In this document: positions 12,801-21,489 of the stretch, piece by piece | How the letters are laid out: every line of letters begins with the position of its first letter | Position numbering within the stretch: the first letter of the stretch is position 1 | Source of the DNA: Pseudomonas morbosilactucae | Lineage (GTDB): Bacteria; Pseudomonadota; Gammaproteobacteria; Pseudomonadales; Pseudomonadaceae | Direction: 5' to 3' | DNA length: 64,000 nt | Assembly (NCBI RefSeq): GCF_023241715.1 | Contig: NZ_JALQCW010000014.1 | Coordinates: 1 to 64,000 of the forward strand | Program-made: the position numbers and the translations under genes | The notes under the pieces: model-generated | Databases searched by the model: none | What the model was told of the DNA's origin: nothing | The model's input: the letters and a program-made list of their open reading frames with translations, nothing else

Positions 12801-13530
12801 CCTTGGCCGGCAGGTTGTCCGCCAGGGCTTGCAACTCGCCGCTCAACTGCCCTTGCAGATAACCGCTGCTGTCGGCATTCAACTTGAGGGTCTTGAGCAG
12901 CTCGCCTTCGACCTTCAGCGCCAGGCTCCAGGGCTGATTGCCCGGGGCCGGCAGCGTAAGGTTGCCACTGGCGGTCAGCGGCCAGTCACCCTGGGGTTGC
13001 AGCAGCCCGCTCAGATCCAGGCTCAGGTCATCGCGTTGCAGGTGCACCGAGTCAATCTGCAAACCCTTGACTGTCCAGTGGGCGGCCAGTTGCAGCCCCC
13101 GGAGTTCTTCAGTGCCGTTGAACACCAGGCTGCCGACTCGCACCTGCCCCAGCTCGATGGCCAGCGGCAGTTGCAGGTCCGGCAGGCTGATGGGGCCGCT
13201 GCTTTCTTCGGTGCCGGGGGGAAATTGCAGGCTGACCTGCTCCACGTCCAGTTGCTCGATGCACAGGGTCATGCGCAGCAGGCACAGCGGCGACCAGGCA
13301 AAGGTCGGCGCTTGCAACTCGACCCGGCTGCTGCCCTGTTGCCACAACAGGTACTCGGCGCTCCAGTGCCCGCCGAGGCGCCCGGCAAACTGCTCCACGG
13401 TCAAGCCCGGCACGCGGGCCAGGGCCCAGCGACTGCCGGCCTGGGTCCCGAGGATCAGCGTCACGGCCAGGACCAATCCCATCACTAGCGCCAGAAGCGC
13501 CAACAGGGTTATTTTCACACCACGCTTCAA
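9859..13530 (-). CDS. tamB: Translocation and assembly module protein TamB
   Basis: Very large inner-membrane-anchored periplasmic protein (1223 residues) that bridges to TamA in the outer membrane. It works in outer-membrane protein assembly and phospholipid transport. One N-terminal membrane helix (VKITLLALLALVMGLVLAVT) precedes a long repetitive beta-rich body with recurring LxLxGQL-type segments. The C-terminal DUF490/TamB domain includes GRYRAYGQRLTVRRARLLF and LSYLVLGRPLS, and the protein ends in Phe. Its ATG overlaps the tamA stop by four bases. The length and domain plan fit TamB; no breaks were seen. Confidence 0.95.
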   Translation of the reverse strand: MKRGVKITLLALLALVMGLVLAVTLILGTQAGSRWALARVPGLTVEQFAGRLGGHWSAEYLLWQQGSSRVELQAPTFAWSPLCLLRMTLCIEQLDVEQVSLQFPPGTEESSGPISLPDLQLPLAIELGQVRVGSLVFNGTEELRGLQLAAHWTVKGLQIDSVHLQRDDLSLDLSGLLQPQGDWPLTASGNLTLPAPGNQPWSLALKVEGELLKTLKLNADSSGYLQGQLSGELQALADNLPAKVRITADGFKPSADLPDTLQLNQLQLTGQGDLKNGYQLLGSASLPAEQGPVALALQGRVDAKGAQIAALDLTANDQQQLKVSGQLDWSEGFSAEGKVLWKDFPWHRLYPLIDEPAVALRTFNGEVSYRDGNYLGNFKGDLDGPAGAFSLSSPFSGDLTKIFLPEFKLVAGQGKAEGHLNLQFADGIAWDTALDLSALNPAYWLAELPGTLAGPLHSQGELKNEQLKLNANLDLKGKLRGQPAVLQAKADGQGQQWNLSALDIRLGDNRINGSGSLQQKLAGQVQIKMPRLGQLWPQLRGQLNGQLNVAGTLQAPQGQLDLSGQQLAYADNRLQALKLDARLDASQRAKVDLKGSGIQVGDTQLGTLTLAGQGDIKNQALQLNLQGPLLKLALGLDGVLNQGNWRGRLASGDVQTGGQDWKLQSPAKLEYLATGTLNFGAHCWASGDASLCGEDQRLMPDPKLRYHLKRFPIDSLAQWLPKDFAWKGLLNADVQLDVPASGPKGQILVDASGGTLRVREKDQWLDFPYQALKLNTTLAPRRIDSQLEFNGGKLGQLLVQAQINPLPKNKPLSGEFRLSGLDLAVVRPFVPMVEKLAGNLNGSGRLSGGLLAPQVNGTLTLSDGQVSGAELPTSLEDLQVQAQIAGESLLLNGTWKSGKAGQGSLNGQVAWGQALLVDLNLKGSQLPVTVEPYAALEVAPDLKISMQGDKLAIAGKVQIPKGEITIRELPPSTVKVSDDTVIVGQQTDEGKAPLAMAMDIDVVVGEDKLSFAGFGLTANVQGHVHIGDNMDTRGELWLNDGRYRAYGQRLTVRRARLLFAGPLDQPYLDIEAVRQTDDVIAGIRLSGSAEQPTTQIFSEPAMSQEQALSYLVLGRPLSTTGEDSNMLAQAALGLGLMGSADLTGGLAKNLGIQDFQLDTQGSGTATSVVASGNISEKLSLRYGVGVFEPANTIALRYKLSKKVYLEAASGIASSLDIFYKRDF

Positions 13531-15254
13531 AGCTCCGGCCCCATGGAAAAGTGCAAACGAACGCCGCCGTCATCGTCCAGCGCATGGGCCAGGTCAAGAC
13601 GAATCGGCCCCACCGGCGACACCCAGCGCACGCCCACGCCGACCCCGGTCTTCAGGCTGGGCAGCTCCAGCTTGTTGAACGAGTTGCCCTGGTCGACAAA
13701 GGTCGCGATGCGCCATTTTTCGGCGATGGAATATTGGTACTCAAGGCTGCCGGCCACCATGTAACGCCCGCCGATGCGATCACCGTCGGAGTTTTCCGGC
13801 GACAGGGTCTGGTAGTCATAGCCGCGCACGCTCTGGTCGCCACCGGCGAAGAACCGCAGCGACGGCGGAATCGACTTGTAGCCGTTGGTGGCACTGCCGC
13901 CGAACTGCACTCGCCCGAGGAAGCGATGGTTGTCCCACACGGTGGTCAGGCCCTTGAGCAGCACGGTGCCGTACAGCAGATTGGTGTCCGACAGCAGCCC
14001 TTCCTTGGCCACCTTGGTGTCGAATTGCAGGCGGTAACCGTTGTGTGGATCGATGCGGTTGTCACTGCGCAGGTAGGAATAGCTGACGCCCGGCATCAAC
14101 AGGTTGCTCAACCCCGAGTCGTCCCCCAGGCGATATTCCTCACGCTGCCATTTCAGAGACACCACCCGCTGCCAGCCGCTGGGCAACTTGCTGTGCCACT
14201 CGGGGCCGATGGTCAGCAGCTTGCTCAGGGTGTCGGTGTTGGCGATTTCTTCGTTCTGATAGCCGCCGGCGAAGCGCAGCTTGTCGGTCAGGGGCGGATC
14301 CAGGGGCACGTCGTACCAAAGGCCGACGTTCTGCCGAGGCGCCGAGACTTCCGCTTCCCAGCCGTAGCTGTGGCCTTGCGGGTTGACCCAGTGCCGGGTC
14401 CAGTTGGCCTTGACCCGAGGCCCGACGTCGGTGGAATACCCAAGCCCCAGGCCCATGGTCCGAGGCTTGCGGGTTTCCAGTTGCACGGCCACCGGAATCA
14501 CGTCATTGCTCGCCGCGGCAGGGGCCGCGTCCACCCGCACGCCTTCGAAAAAGCCACTGGATTGCAGGGCCTGGTTGAGTTCGGCGATCAGTTCGGAATC
14601 GTAAGGAGTGCCCGCCTTGAACGGCACCATGCGTTGCAGCAGGTCCTCATCGAAGGGCGTGTCACCTGTAAAGTGCACCGGCCCCAAGGCGTAACGCGGG
14701 CCACTGTCATACACCAGTTCGATATCGGCGACGCCGGCTTGAGGGTCCACCGCCAGTTGCTGACGGGTGAAACGCCCGCTGAAAAAGCCGTAGCGCGACG
14801 CCTGGTTCATGATCAAGCGCTTGGCGTCTTCATAACGCCCATGGTTGAGCACCGCGCCACTTTTCAACTGGTCGCTGCGGGGCACGCGAAAGGCCTTGAG
14901 GGAGGCCGCCGGCCCTTCGATGCGCACCGTGACATTGCGCAGGTGCACGGGCTCGCCCGGATCGATGCGGATCAACAACCGGGGCTTGTCACCGCCCCTG
15001 ACTTCACTGGCAATCTGCGGCTGGTAGTAGCCCAGGGCCTGGGCCGCCTTCTTCGCCTGCTCCTCGGCGCCGCGACTGAAGCGCAGCAAGGCTTCTTCAT
15101 CACGATCGCCGACGCTGCCAATGTAACCCTCCACATTGGCCTTCAGTTCGTCGTTGGCCGGCTTGACCCGGACATCCAATTCGCTCTGCGCCAACGCCAC
15201 ACAGCTTGTGAACAGCAGCAGAAAGCCGCTGGTGAATCTTCCTGAAAACTTCAT
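13527..15254 (-). CDS. tamA: Translocation and assembly module outer-membrane protein TamA
   Basis: Omp85-family outer-membrane protein of 575 residues when started at 15254 (MKFSGRFTSGFLLLFTSCVALAQ, a clear signal peptide). A longer open frame extends upstream across the neighbouring gene but has no support. After the signal peptide come three POTRA-like domains (about residues 25-265), then a 16-strand barrel. The barrel carries the Omp85 lid motif in RFFAGGDQSVRGYDY and a C-terminal beta signal ending in FSMGPEL. It works with TamB, with which it is translationally coupled. Confidence 0.94.
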   Translation of the reverse strand: MKFSGRFTSGFLLLFTSCVALAQSELDVRVKPANDELKANVEGYIGSVGDRDEEALLRFSRGAEEQAKKAAQALGYYQPQIASEVRGGDKPRLLIRIDPGEPVHLRNVTVRIEGPAASLKAFRVPRSDQLKSGAVLNHGRYEDAKRLIMNQASRYGFFSGRFTRQQLAVDPQAGVADIELVYDSGPRYALGPVHFTGDTPFDEDLLQRMVPFKAGTPYDSELIAELNQALQSSGFFEGVRVDAAPAAASNDVIPVAVQLETRKPRTMGLGLGYSTDVGPRVKANWTRHWVNPQGHSYGWEAEVSAPRQNVGLWYDVPLDPPLTDKLRFAGGYQNEEIANTDTLSKLLTIGPEWHSKLPSGWQRVVSLKWQREEYRLGDDSGLSNLLMPGVSYSYLRSDNRIDPHNGYRLQFDTKVAKEGLLSDTNLLYGTVLLKGLTTVWDNHRFLGRVQFGGSATNGYKSIPPSLRFFAGGDQSVRGYDYQTLSPENSDGDRIGGRYMVAGSLEYQYSIAEKWRIATFVDQGNSFNKLELPSLKTGVGVGVRWVSPVGPIRLDLAHALDDDGGVRLHFSMGPEL

Positions 15255-15318
15255 AGGCGCGGATGCTATCACGAGCTTGGGAGCGGGATAGAGCGCCCAG
15301 GTGCGTTGAAAGTTCGAC

Positions 15319-15969
15319 TCAAACTGTTGCGGTTTGTATGAGCTGGGGGTTGGCGTGAAAAAACACATGCTCGCGAATCGGCCCCACGGCGATCTCGCCA
15401 ACCTCTTCATAACCCTGGCGTTTATAGAATTCCAGGTAACGCGGGTTGCCCGTATTGAGCACCACGCCCTGGGAGTGCTGGTCCACGGCGCACCAGTTAT
15501 GCACCGCCGCCAGTAACTGCTCGCCGTAATGCTGGCCCTGAAACTGCGGATGAATCCCCAGCAGCGGCAAGACATGCACCGAATCGCTGGGCAGGCAGGC
15601 ACTGATGGCCGCGTGGTATTCCAGGTAGCGCCGTGTGCAACGAAACCCGGCACTGAGCACCATGCGCAGGCGCCAGGCCCAGCTTTCGGTAATCCCCAGG
15701 CGCCGTTGCGGTGGGGCGATCAAGGCCAGGCCAACCAGGCGATCGTTGACCAACAGGCCAATGGCCGGCAGGTCCTGAAGAAAATGCTGTTTGGTCAACT
15801 CGCGGACCGTGGCCCGCACCCGTTGCTCGTAACCGGGGTGCTCGGATTCGAAGATGTAGCCAAACGTCGGCTCATGCCGATAGGCCTGGTACAGCAAGGA
15901 GCGCGCCTCGCGGGAATAACCGCTGTCGAGCATGTGGACGTCGGCGATGACCGTGGATGTGTCAGGCAT
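15319..15969 (-). CDS. GNAT-family N-acetyltransferase
   Basis: Predicted acetyl-CoA-dependent transferase of 216 residues, starting at MPDTSTVIAD (15969). A longer frame to 15999 lacks support. The acetyl-CoA pyrophosphate-binding motif A is seen as LGIHPQFQGQHYGEQLL around residue 145, followed by the NPRYLEFYKRQGYEEVGE segment typical of GNAT motif B. The substrate is unknown. It lies 64 bases upstream of tamA on the same strand but there is no reason to assume a shared function. Confidence 0.8.
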   Translation of the reverse strand: MPDTSTVIADVHMLDSGYSREARSLLYQAYRHEPTFGYIFESEHPGYEQRVRATVRELTKQHFLQDLPAIGLLVNDRLVGLALIAPPQRRLGITESWAWRLRMVLSAGFRCTRRYLEYHAAISACLPSDSVHVLPLLGIHPQFQGQHYGEQLLAAVHNWCAVDQHSQGVVLNTGNPRYLEFYKRQGYEEVGEIAVGPIREHVFFHANPQLIQTATV

Positions 15970-16145
15970 GGCGGTGAATCTCCCCTGGACCCGGTTCAAA
16001 TGGCCGGGCTCTTGTTGTTACGAGCCTTGCGTACCGCTGATCGTTCCCACGCCCAAGGACATTAGCAGCGCATCCCACGGGCTGCCACGCTGGTGGCCGC
16101 CAGACTTGTCGGCTAGCATCGCTGTTTTTGCCAGGACCGCCGACC

Positions 16146-16958
16146 ATGAAAATCGTCTCGTTCAACATCAACGGGCTGCGTGCCCGCCCCCATCAGTTGG
16201 CGGCGCTGATCGACAAGCATCAGCCGGACGTGATCGGCCTCCAGGAAACCAAAGTCAGCGACGAACAGTTCCCCCTCGCCGAAGTCCAGGCCCTGGGTTA
16301 CCACGTGCACTTCCACGGGCAGAAAGGCCATTACGGCGTGGCCCTGCTCTCGCGCCAGGCGCCCCTGGAGTTGCACAAAGGCTTCGAAAGCGATGAAGAA
16401 GACGCCCAGCGACGCTTTATCTGGGGCACCTTCGCCGATGCCAATGGCCAGCCGGTGACCATCATGAACGGCTACTTCCCCCAGGGCGAAAGCCGCGACC
16501 ACCCCACCAAATTCCCGGCTAAAGCGCGCTTCTACCAGGACCTGCAGCATTTGCTGGAAAGCCGCTTCAGCAATGAGCAGTCGCTGGTGGTGATGGGCGA
16601 CGTCAACATTTCCCCGGAAGACATCGATATCGGCATCGGTGCCGACAACGCCAAACGCTGGCTGAAAACTGGCAAATGCAGCTTCCTCCCGGAAGAACGC
16701 GAGTGGATGGCGCGCCTGAAGAATTGGGGCCTGGTGGACAGCTTCCGCCACCTCAACCCCGAGGTCAGCGACCGCTTCAGCTGGTTCGACTACCGCAGCC
16801 GCGGCTTCGAGGACGAGCCCAAGCGCGGCCTGCGCATCGACGTGATCATGACCTCCCAGGGCTTGCTGCCACGGGTCAAGGCGGCCGGGGTCGACTACGA
16901 CCTGCGGGGCATGGAAAAACCGTCGGATCACGCGCCGATCTGGCTCGAACTGAGCTGA
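16146..16958 (+). CDS. xthA: Exodeoxyribonuclease III
   Basis: AP endonuclease/3'-5' exonuclease of 270 residues, acting in base-excision repair. Catalytic motifs of the exonuclease-endonuclease-phosphatase fold are visible: NINGLRARP at the N-terminus, LQETK (metal Glu), [12 protein letters not shown] (catalytic Asp/Asn) and [10 protein letters not shown] near the end (Asp-His pair). The start at 16146 ([10 protein letters not shown]) is preceded by AGGA; an open frame from 16128 adds six unsupported residues. A strong terminator follows. Confidence 0.95.
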   Translation: MKIVSFNINGLRARPHQLAALIDKHQPDVIGLQETKVSDEQFPLAEVQALGYHVHFHGQKGHYGVALLSRQAPLELHKGFESDEEDAQRRFIWGTFADANGQPVTIMNGYFPQGESRDHPTKFPAKARFYQDLQHLLESRFSNEQSLVVMGDVNISPEDIDIGIGADNAKRWLKTGKCSFLPEEREWMARLKNWGLVDSFRHLNPEVSDRFSWFDYRSRGFEDEPKRGLRIDVIMTSQGLLPRVKAAGVDYDLRGMEKPSDHAPIWLELS

Positions 16959-16975
16959 TCCAACCGGCCTGAACA

Positions 16976-17001
16976 AGCCCATCCCCGGATGGGCTTTTTT
17001 T
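16976..17001 (+). terminator. Rho-independent terminator of xthA
   Basis: AGCCCATCC and GGATGGGCT form a perfect 9-bp stem around a two-base loop, followed by an eight-T run at 16994-17001, 17 bases after the xthA stop. Confidence 0.9.
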
Positions 17002-17097
17002 CGCCGCCAGGTTGCCCGCAGCAGCCGTCACATCGCTGTCACCTCACGGACTTAATCTCGGCGCACGCTCCCTTCCCCTGCACAAGGCCCGCGCCCC

Positions 17098-18479
17098 ATG
17101 CCCCGCGCTGCTACCCCCTGCGAACGAGATATCTGGTGTCGAACCATCAGCCTGTTGGTTATCGGTTTCATTTGTTATGCCCTGCCCTGGTCGGTGTTTG
17201 CCGCACTGCCCGTGGCCAGCGATTCCGCCAGCGTGCTGCGGGTCCAGGGCTCCAACACCATCGGCGCCAGCCTGGGGCCGCCCTGGTCAAGGGCCTGCTG
17301 GAAGAACAAGGGCTACAGAAGATCAGGATCGAGCGCAGCGGTAAGGACAATGAACAGCAGATCGTGGCGCAGACCGCCCAGGGCCGTCCGGTGCGCATCG
17401 ACCTCGCCGCTCACGGTTCCAGCACCGGTTTTGTCGCCCTGAAAAGCGCCCAGGCCGACCTCGCCGCCGCCTCCCGCCCGATCAAGGACAGCGAGCTGGT
17501 GGAACTGGAACCCCTGGGCGACCTGAAAAGCCCGGGCGCCGAACACGTGATCGCCATCGATGGGTTGGCGATCATACTGCACCCGCAAAACCCCTTGGGC
17601 ACCTTGAACACCGAGCAATTGGCGCGGCTGTTCAGCGGCGAGGTCAAGACCTGGGAGGAATTGGGTGGCGTCGGCGGGCCGGTGCACCTGTATGCCCGCG
17701 ATGAACAATCCGGGACCTACGACACCTTCAAGGAACTGGTGCTCAACCGCCGAGGCAAAACCCTGAGCAGCGCCGCCCGGCGTTTCGAGTCCAGTGAGCA
17801 ACTGTCCGATGCGGTCAGCCAGGACCGCCAGGGCATCGGCTTTATCGGCCTGCCCTATGTGCGCCAGGCCAAAGCCGTGGCCCTGGTGGACGGCGACTCC
17901 CAGCCGATGCTGCCGCTCAACAGCCTGATTGCCACCGAGGACTATCCGCTGTCACGGCGGCTGTACCTGTACCTGCCGCCCAATGGGCACAACCCCTGGG
18001 CCGAGGCCCTGGTGAATTTCGCCCAGAGCGCCAAAGGCCAGGCGATTGTTGCCGCCAACGGTTTTATCGCCCAGACCGTGCAAGCCATGAGCGTGCCCCC
18101 TAGCCCGCAAATGCCCACGGACTATCAGCGGCTGGCGCAACAGGCCCAGCGCCTGACGGTGAATTTTCGTTTTGAGGAAGGCAGCGCCAGCCTGGACAAC
18201 AAGGCGCGCCAGGATTTGGGACGGGTGCTCGATTTCCTGCGCCTGCAGCACAAGCTCGACCGCCAAGTGACCCTGGTCGGGTTTGGCGATGCCAAGAGCG
18301 ACCCGGCGCGGGCAGCCCTGCTGTCCAAGCTTCGGGCCATGGCCGTGCGCCGGGAACTGGTGAAAAGCGGCGTGGTGATGCGCGAGATCCGCGGCTTTGG
18401 TGCGGACATGCCGGTGGCAGCCAACACCGCCGATGAAGGCCGGATCAAGAATCGACGGGTGGAAGTCTGGGTCTACTGA
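17098..18479 (+). pseudogene. PstS-like substrate-binding protein with C-terminal OmpA domain, frame broken
   Basis: Periplasmic protein of about 460 residues when one base is restored. The first frame (from 17098) holds a signal peptide (TISLLVIGFICYALPWSVFA) and VLRVQGSNTIGASLGP. The rest lies in the next frame: ALVKGLLEEQG, then the phosphate-binding-protein fold (HGSSTGF, VIAIDGLAIILHP, ARDEQSGTYDTF). A C-terminal OmpA/MotB-like peptidoglycan-binding domain follows (NFRFEEGSASLDNKARQDL ... NRRVEVWVY). A missing G at about 17279-17282 (CCGGCC read as CCGCC) explains the break. The domain pair suggests an envelope-anchored phosphate- or anion-sensing protein; its role is not known. No Pst transporter genes are adjacent. 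Confidence 0.8.
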
Positions 18480-18493
18480 GACCTGAAACAAAC

Positions 18494-18533
18494 GCTTGCG
18501 AGCGCGCCGCCCAAGGGTGGTGCGCGCTCACAA
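18494..18533. terminator. Bidirectional stem-loop between convergent genes
   Basis: GAGCGCGC (18500-18507) and GCGCGCTC (18522-18529) form a perfect 8-bp stem, extended by GCTTG/CAAGC outside. It sits in the 61-base gap between two convergent genes. U-runs are weak. Confidence 0.5.
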
Positions 18534-18540
18534 GCGACGA

Positions 18541-19770
18541 TCAATGCCCGCTGCGCAGCATCTCCTTGGGCACGTACTTGCCGATTTCGAACTTGCCGAT
18601 CGCCGCCCGGTGCACTTCATCCGGGCCATCGGCCAGGCGCAATGTGCGCTGCATGGCGTACATGTAGGCCAGCGGGAAATCGTTGGACACCCCGGCCCCG
18701 CCATGGATCTGGATCGCACGGTCGATCACCCGCAAAGCCACATTGGGCGCCACCACCTTGATCTGGGCGATTTCACTCTTGGCCACCTTGTTGCCCACGG
18801 TGTCCATCATGTAGGCCGCCTTCAGGGTCAACAGGCGCGCCATGTCGATCTCCATCCGCGAGTCGGCGATCTTGTCGATGTTGCCCCCCAGGCGCGCCAA
18901 CGGTTTACCGAAGGCGGTCCGGTTCACCGCACGCTTGCACATCAGTTCCAGTGCACGCTCGGCCATGCCGATCGAGCGCATGCAGTGGTGAATGCGCCCC
19001 GGGCCCAGGCGCCCCTGGGCAATTTCAAAGCCACGGCCCTCGCCCAGCAGCACGTTCTCGTAAGGCACACGGACGTTTTCAAACAGCACCTCGGCATGGC
19101 CGTGGGGCGCGTCGTCGTAACCGAACACCGGCAGCGGCCGCAGGATCTTCACCCCGGGGGTGTCCACCGGCACCAGGATCATCGAGTGCTGCTGGTGGCG
19201 CGGCGCGTCCGGGTTGCTCAGCCCCATGAAGATCAGGATCTGGCAGCGCGGGTCGCAAGCGCCCGAGGTCCACCATTTCTTGCCGTTGATCACCCATTCA
19301 TCGCCATCACGCACCGCCCGCGCGGCCATGTTGGTGGCATCGGACGAGGCCACGTCCGGCTCGGTCATGGCGAACGCCGAACGGATCTCGCCGCGCAGCA
19401 ATGGCGCCAGCCAGCGCTGCTTCTGTTCTTCATTGGCGTAACGCACCAGCACTTCCATGTTGCCGGTGTCCGGCGCCGAGCAGTTGAACGGCTCCGGCCC
19501 CAGCAGCGAGCGGCCCATGATTTCCGCCAGGGGTGCGTACTCAAGGTTGGTCAAGCCGGCGCCCAGTTCCGACTCCGGCAAAAACAGGTTCCACAGGCCT
19601 TCGGCCTGGGCCTTGCGCTTGAGCTCCTCCATGATCGCGGTGGGCTGCCAGCGGTCGCCTTCGGCAACCTGGCGCTCGAACACCGCTTCAGCCGGATACA
19701 CGTACGTGTCCATGAACGCAGTCACGCGTTCACGCAGTTCCTGAACCTTGGGGGAATAGGCGAAATCCAT
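18541..19770 (-). CDS. Acyl-CoA dehydrogenase family protein
   Basis: FAD-dependent acyl-CoA dehydrogenase of 409 residues, introducing a 2,3 double bond into an acyl-CoA. The FAD/substrate motifs are [15 protein letters not shown] near residue 140 and [13 protein letters not shown]. The C-terminal domain has [24 protein letters not shown] and [18 protein letters not shown], typical of the ACAD10/11-like and FadE-like class. The ATG at 19770 is the family start. The gene is divergent from a LysR regulator that may control it. The substrate chain length cannot be assigned. Confidence 0.9.
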   Translation of the reverse strand: MDFAYSPKVQELRERVTAFMDTYVYPAEAVFERQVAEGDRWQPTAIMEELKRKAQAEGLWNLFLPESELGAGLTNLEYAPLAEIMGRSLLGPEPFNCSAPDTGNMEVLVRYANEEQKQRWLAPLLRGEIRSAFAMTEPDVASSDATNMAARAVRDGDEWVINGKKWWTSGACDPRCQILIFMGLSNPDAPRHQQHSMILVPVDTPGVKILRPLPVFGYDDAPHGHAEVLFENVRVPYENVLLGEGRGFEIAQGRLGPGRIHHCMRSIGMAERALELMCKRAVNRTAFGKPLARLGGNIDKIADSRMEIDMARLLTLKAAYMMDTVGNKVAKSEIAQIKVVAPNVALRVIDRAIQIHGGAGVSNDFPLAYMYAMQRTLRLADGPDEVHRAAIGKFEIGKYVPKEMLRSGH

Positions 19771-19960
19771 GGGCAGCTCTACCTTTTTTCGAAGGTGATG
19801 GGGGGATGTGGGTCTCTGTGGATTCGATGCTAGAACAGGCTACGAAAATTTACCTAACCTATTCTCAGCGTGTATTAACATTCATCACCGATATATGATC
19901 GGCTGATCGACAAGGCCCTCCCGCCCTGACAAGACGCCTTAACAATAAGAGTGCAGCGCC
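19771..19960. promoter_or_regulatory. Divergent promoter region, acyl-CoA dehydrogenase / LysR
   Basis: A 190-base AT-richer gap. It contains the imperfect dyad ATCACCGATATATGAT near 19884-19899 followed by ATCGGCTGATCG, a plausible LysR-type site between the two divergent genes. No promoter can be assigned with certainty. Confidence 0.35.
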
Positions 19961-20896
19961 ATGAATCTGAGCAAGGTCGACCTTAATCTCTTCATCGTTT
20001 TCGACGCGATCTACACCGAAGCGAACCTGACCCGTGCCGGGCAGATTGTCGGCATCACCCAACCGGCTGTCTCCAACGCCCTGGCCCGCCTGCGGGAGAC
20101 CTTCAATGACCCGCTGTTTGTGCGCACCGCCCAAGGCATGGTGCCCACGCCCATGGCCCAGAACATCATCGGCCCGGTGCGCAACGCCCTCTCGCTGCTG
20201 CGGGTATCGGTGCAGGAAAGCCGCATCTTCAACCCGCTGCAGGCGGTCAAGACTTACCGCATCAGCATGACCGACCTCACCGAGGCGGTGATCCTGCCAC
20301 CGCTATTCCAGCGCCTGCGCCGCCTGGCCCCGACGGTGATCATCGAGAGCTTCCTGTCCAAACGCCGGGAAACCACCAAGGAACTGGCCGCCGGGCGCCT
20401 GGATTTTGCAGTCGACGCCCCACTCAATACCGACCCTCAGGTGCGCCACGTCAAGCTGATGGAGGACCGCTACGTCTGCGCCATGCGCAAGGGCCATCCC
20501 CTGGCAGGCAAAGAGAAATTCACCCTCGACGATTACCTGTCCCTGACCCATATCCATATTTCCAGCCGCCGCAGCGGCCTGGGCCATGTCGACCTGGCCC
20601 TGGGCAAAATGGGCATCCAGCGCAAGATTGCCCTGCGCTCCCAGCATTACTTGATGGCCTCCCAGGTGCTGCAACAGACCGACATGGTGATGACCGTGCC
20701 GGAACGTTTTGCCCGGCGCCATGACCTGCAAGCCTTCAACTTGCCGGTGAACGATGTACCGCCGGTGGAAACCCACCTCTACTGGCACGAAAGCACCGAC
20801 CAGGACCCAGCCAACCGCTGGATGCGCGAACAAATGATCGAGCTGTGCCAGCAAGTCACGGCCCATGAGAAGAAGCTCGACCAGCAAACGGCTTGA
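19961..20896 (+). CDS. LysR-family transcriptional regulator
   Basis: Regulator of 311 residues with an N-terminal winged helix (NLTRAGQIVGITQPAVSNAL, residues 25-44) and a NodD-like substrate-binding domain. MNLSKVDLNLFIVFDAIYTE is the typical start. The gene is divergent from the acyl-CoA dehydrogenase gene and about 130 bases upstream of liuR, so it may control acyl-CoA or fatty-acid genes. The inducer is unknown. Confidence 0.9.
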   Translation: MNLSKVDLNLFIVFDAIYTEANLTRAGQIVGITQPAVSNALARLRETFNDPLFVRTAQGMVPTPMAQNIIGPVRNALSLLRVSVQESRIFNPLQAVKTYRISMTDLTEAVILPPLFQRLRRLAPTVIIESFLSKRRETTKELAAGRLDFAVDAPLNTDPQVRHVKLMEDRYVCAMRKGHPLAGKEKFTLDDYLSLTHIHISSRRSGLGHVDLALGKMGIQRKIALRSQHYLMASQVLQQTDMVMTVPERFARRHDLQAFNLPVNDVPPVETHLYWHESTDQDPANRWMREQMIELCQQVTAHEKKLDQQTA

Positions 20897-20900
20897 GTGC

Positions 20901-20956
20901 GATTCGCTGGCAAGCCGGCTCCTACAGGAATGGGTAGGAGCTGGCTGGCGAGTGCT
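20901..20956. repeat. REP pair
   Basis: REP arms GCTGGCAAGCCGGCTCCTAC (about 20906-20925) and TAGGAGCTGGCTGGCGAG (20935-20952), inverted to each other, between the LysR gene and liuR. Confidence 0.7.
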
Positions 20957-20970
20957 ATCCATGGACATTG

Positions 20971-20988
20971 CTTGACGTATACGTCAAG
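20971..20988. promoter_or_regulatory. LiuR operator upstream of liuR-liuE
   Basis: CTTGACGTATACGTCAAG is a perfect 18-bp palindrome 41 bases before the liuR start. Its TGACGT-N-ACGTCA form is the MerR-family LiuR type, and related palindromes lie in front of liuA. It implies autoregulation. Confidence 0.75.
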
Positions 20989-21029
20989 CAGGAATTAGCT
21001 TAGCGCCAAGACTTTCCTTGAGCGCCTCC

Positions 21030-21431
21030 ATGAGCAGCCAGACCTACAGCATTTCCGACCTCGCCCGCGAGCTCGACATCACTACGCGGGCCATTCGCTT
21101 CTATGAAGAACAAGGTCTGCTGGCCCCCGAGCGCCGCGGCCAGGAACGCATCTATTCGCCCCGAGACAAGGTCAGCCTGAAGCTGATCCTGCGGGGCAAG
21201 CGCATTGGGTTTTCCCTGGCTGAATGCCGAGAACTGATCGAGCTCTACGACCCCAGCAGCGGCAACCTGAAACAGCTGCACAGCATGCTGGCGAAAATCA
21301 GCGAGCGCCGTGACCAACTGGAGCAACAGTTGCTCGACATCGAACAGATGAAGCTGGAACTGGACACCGCCGAAGAGCGCTGCACCCAGGCCCTGGAACA
21401 GACCATCAAGAATCAGCAAGCCCCTCAATAA
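21030..21431 (+). CDS. liuR: MerR-family regulator of isovalerate/leucine catabolism
   Basis: MerR regulator of 133 residues. The DNA-binding helix-turn-helix is at the N-terminus (SISDLARELDITTRAIRFYE). A long dimerisation coiled coil follows (MLAKISERRDQLEQQLLDIE), and there is no metal-binding Cys tail, as in LiuR/CueR-unrelated members. The ATG at 21030 is chosen over a TTG four codons upstream. It is followed after 58 bases by liuE. Three LiuR-like palindromes in this window, one in front of liuR itself and two in front of liuA, make LiuR a confident call. Confidence 0.88.
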   Translation: MSSQTYSISDLARELDITTRAIRFYEEQGLLAPERRGQERIYSPRDKVSLKLILRGKRIGFSLAECRELIELYDPSSGNLKQLHSMLAKISERRDQLEQQLLDIEQMKLELDTAEERCTQALEQTIKNQQAPQ

Positions 21432-21489
21432 CCCCCTTTTCGGCACTGCGAGCTCCCCTGCTCGCCTTGCATCCGCACAGGTACCCGCC

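Noticed and set aside
10456-13488. Very long open frame on the plus strand opposite tamB
   Set aside because: Third-position GC on the minus-strand gene keeps the opposite frame open. The translation is low-complexity Gln/Leu/His-rich with no family features, and tamB on the other strand is certain.
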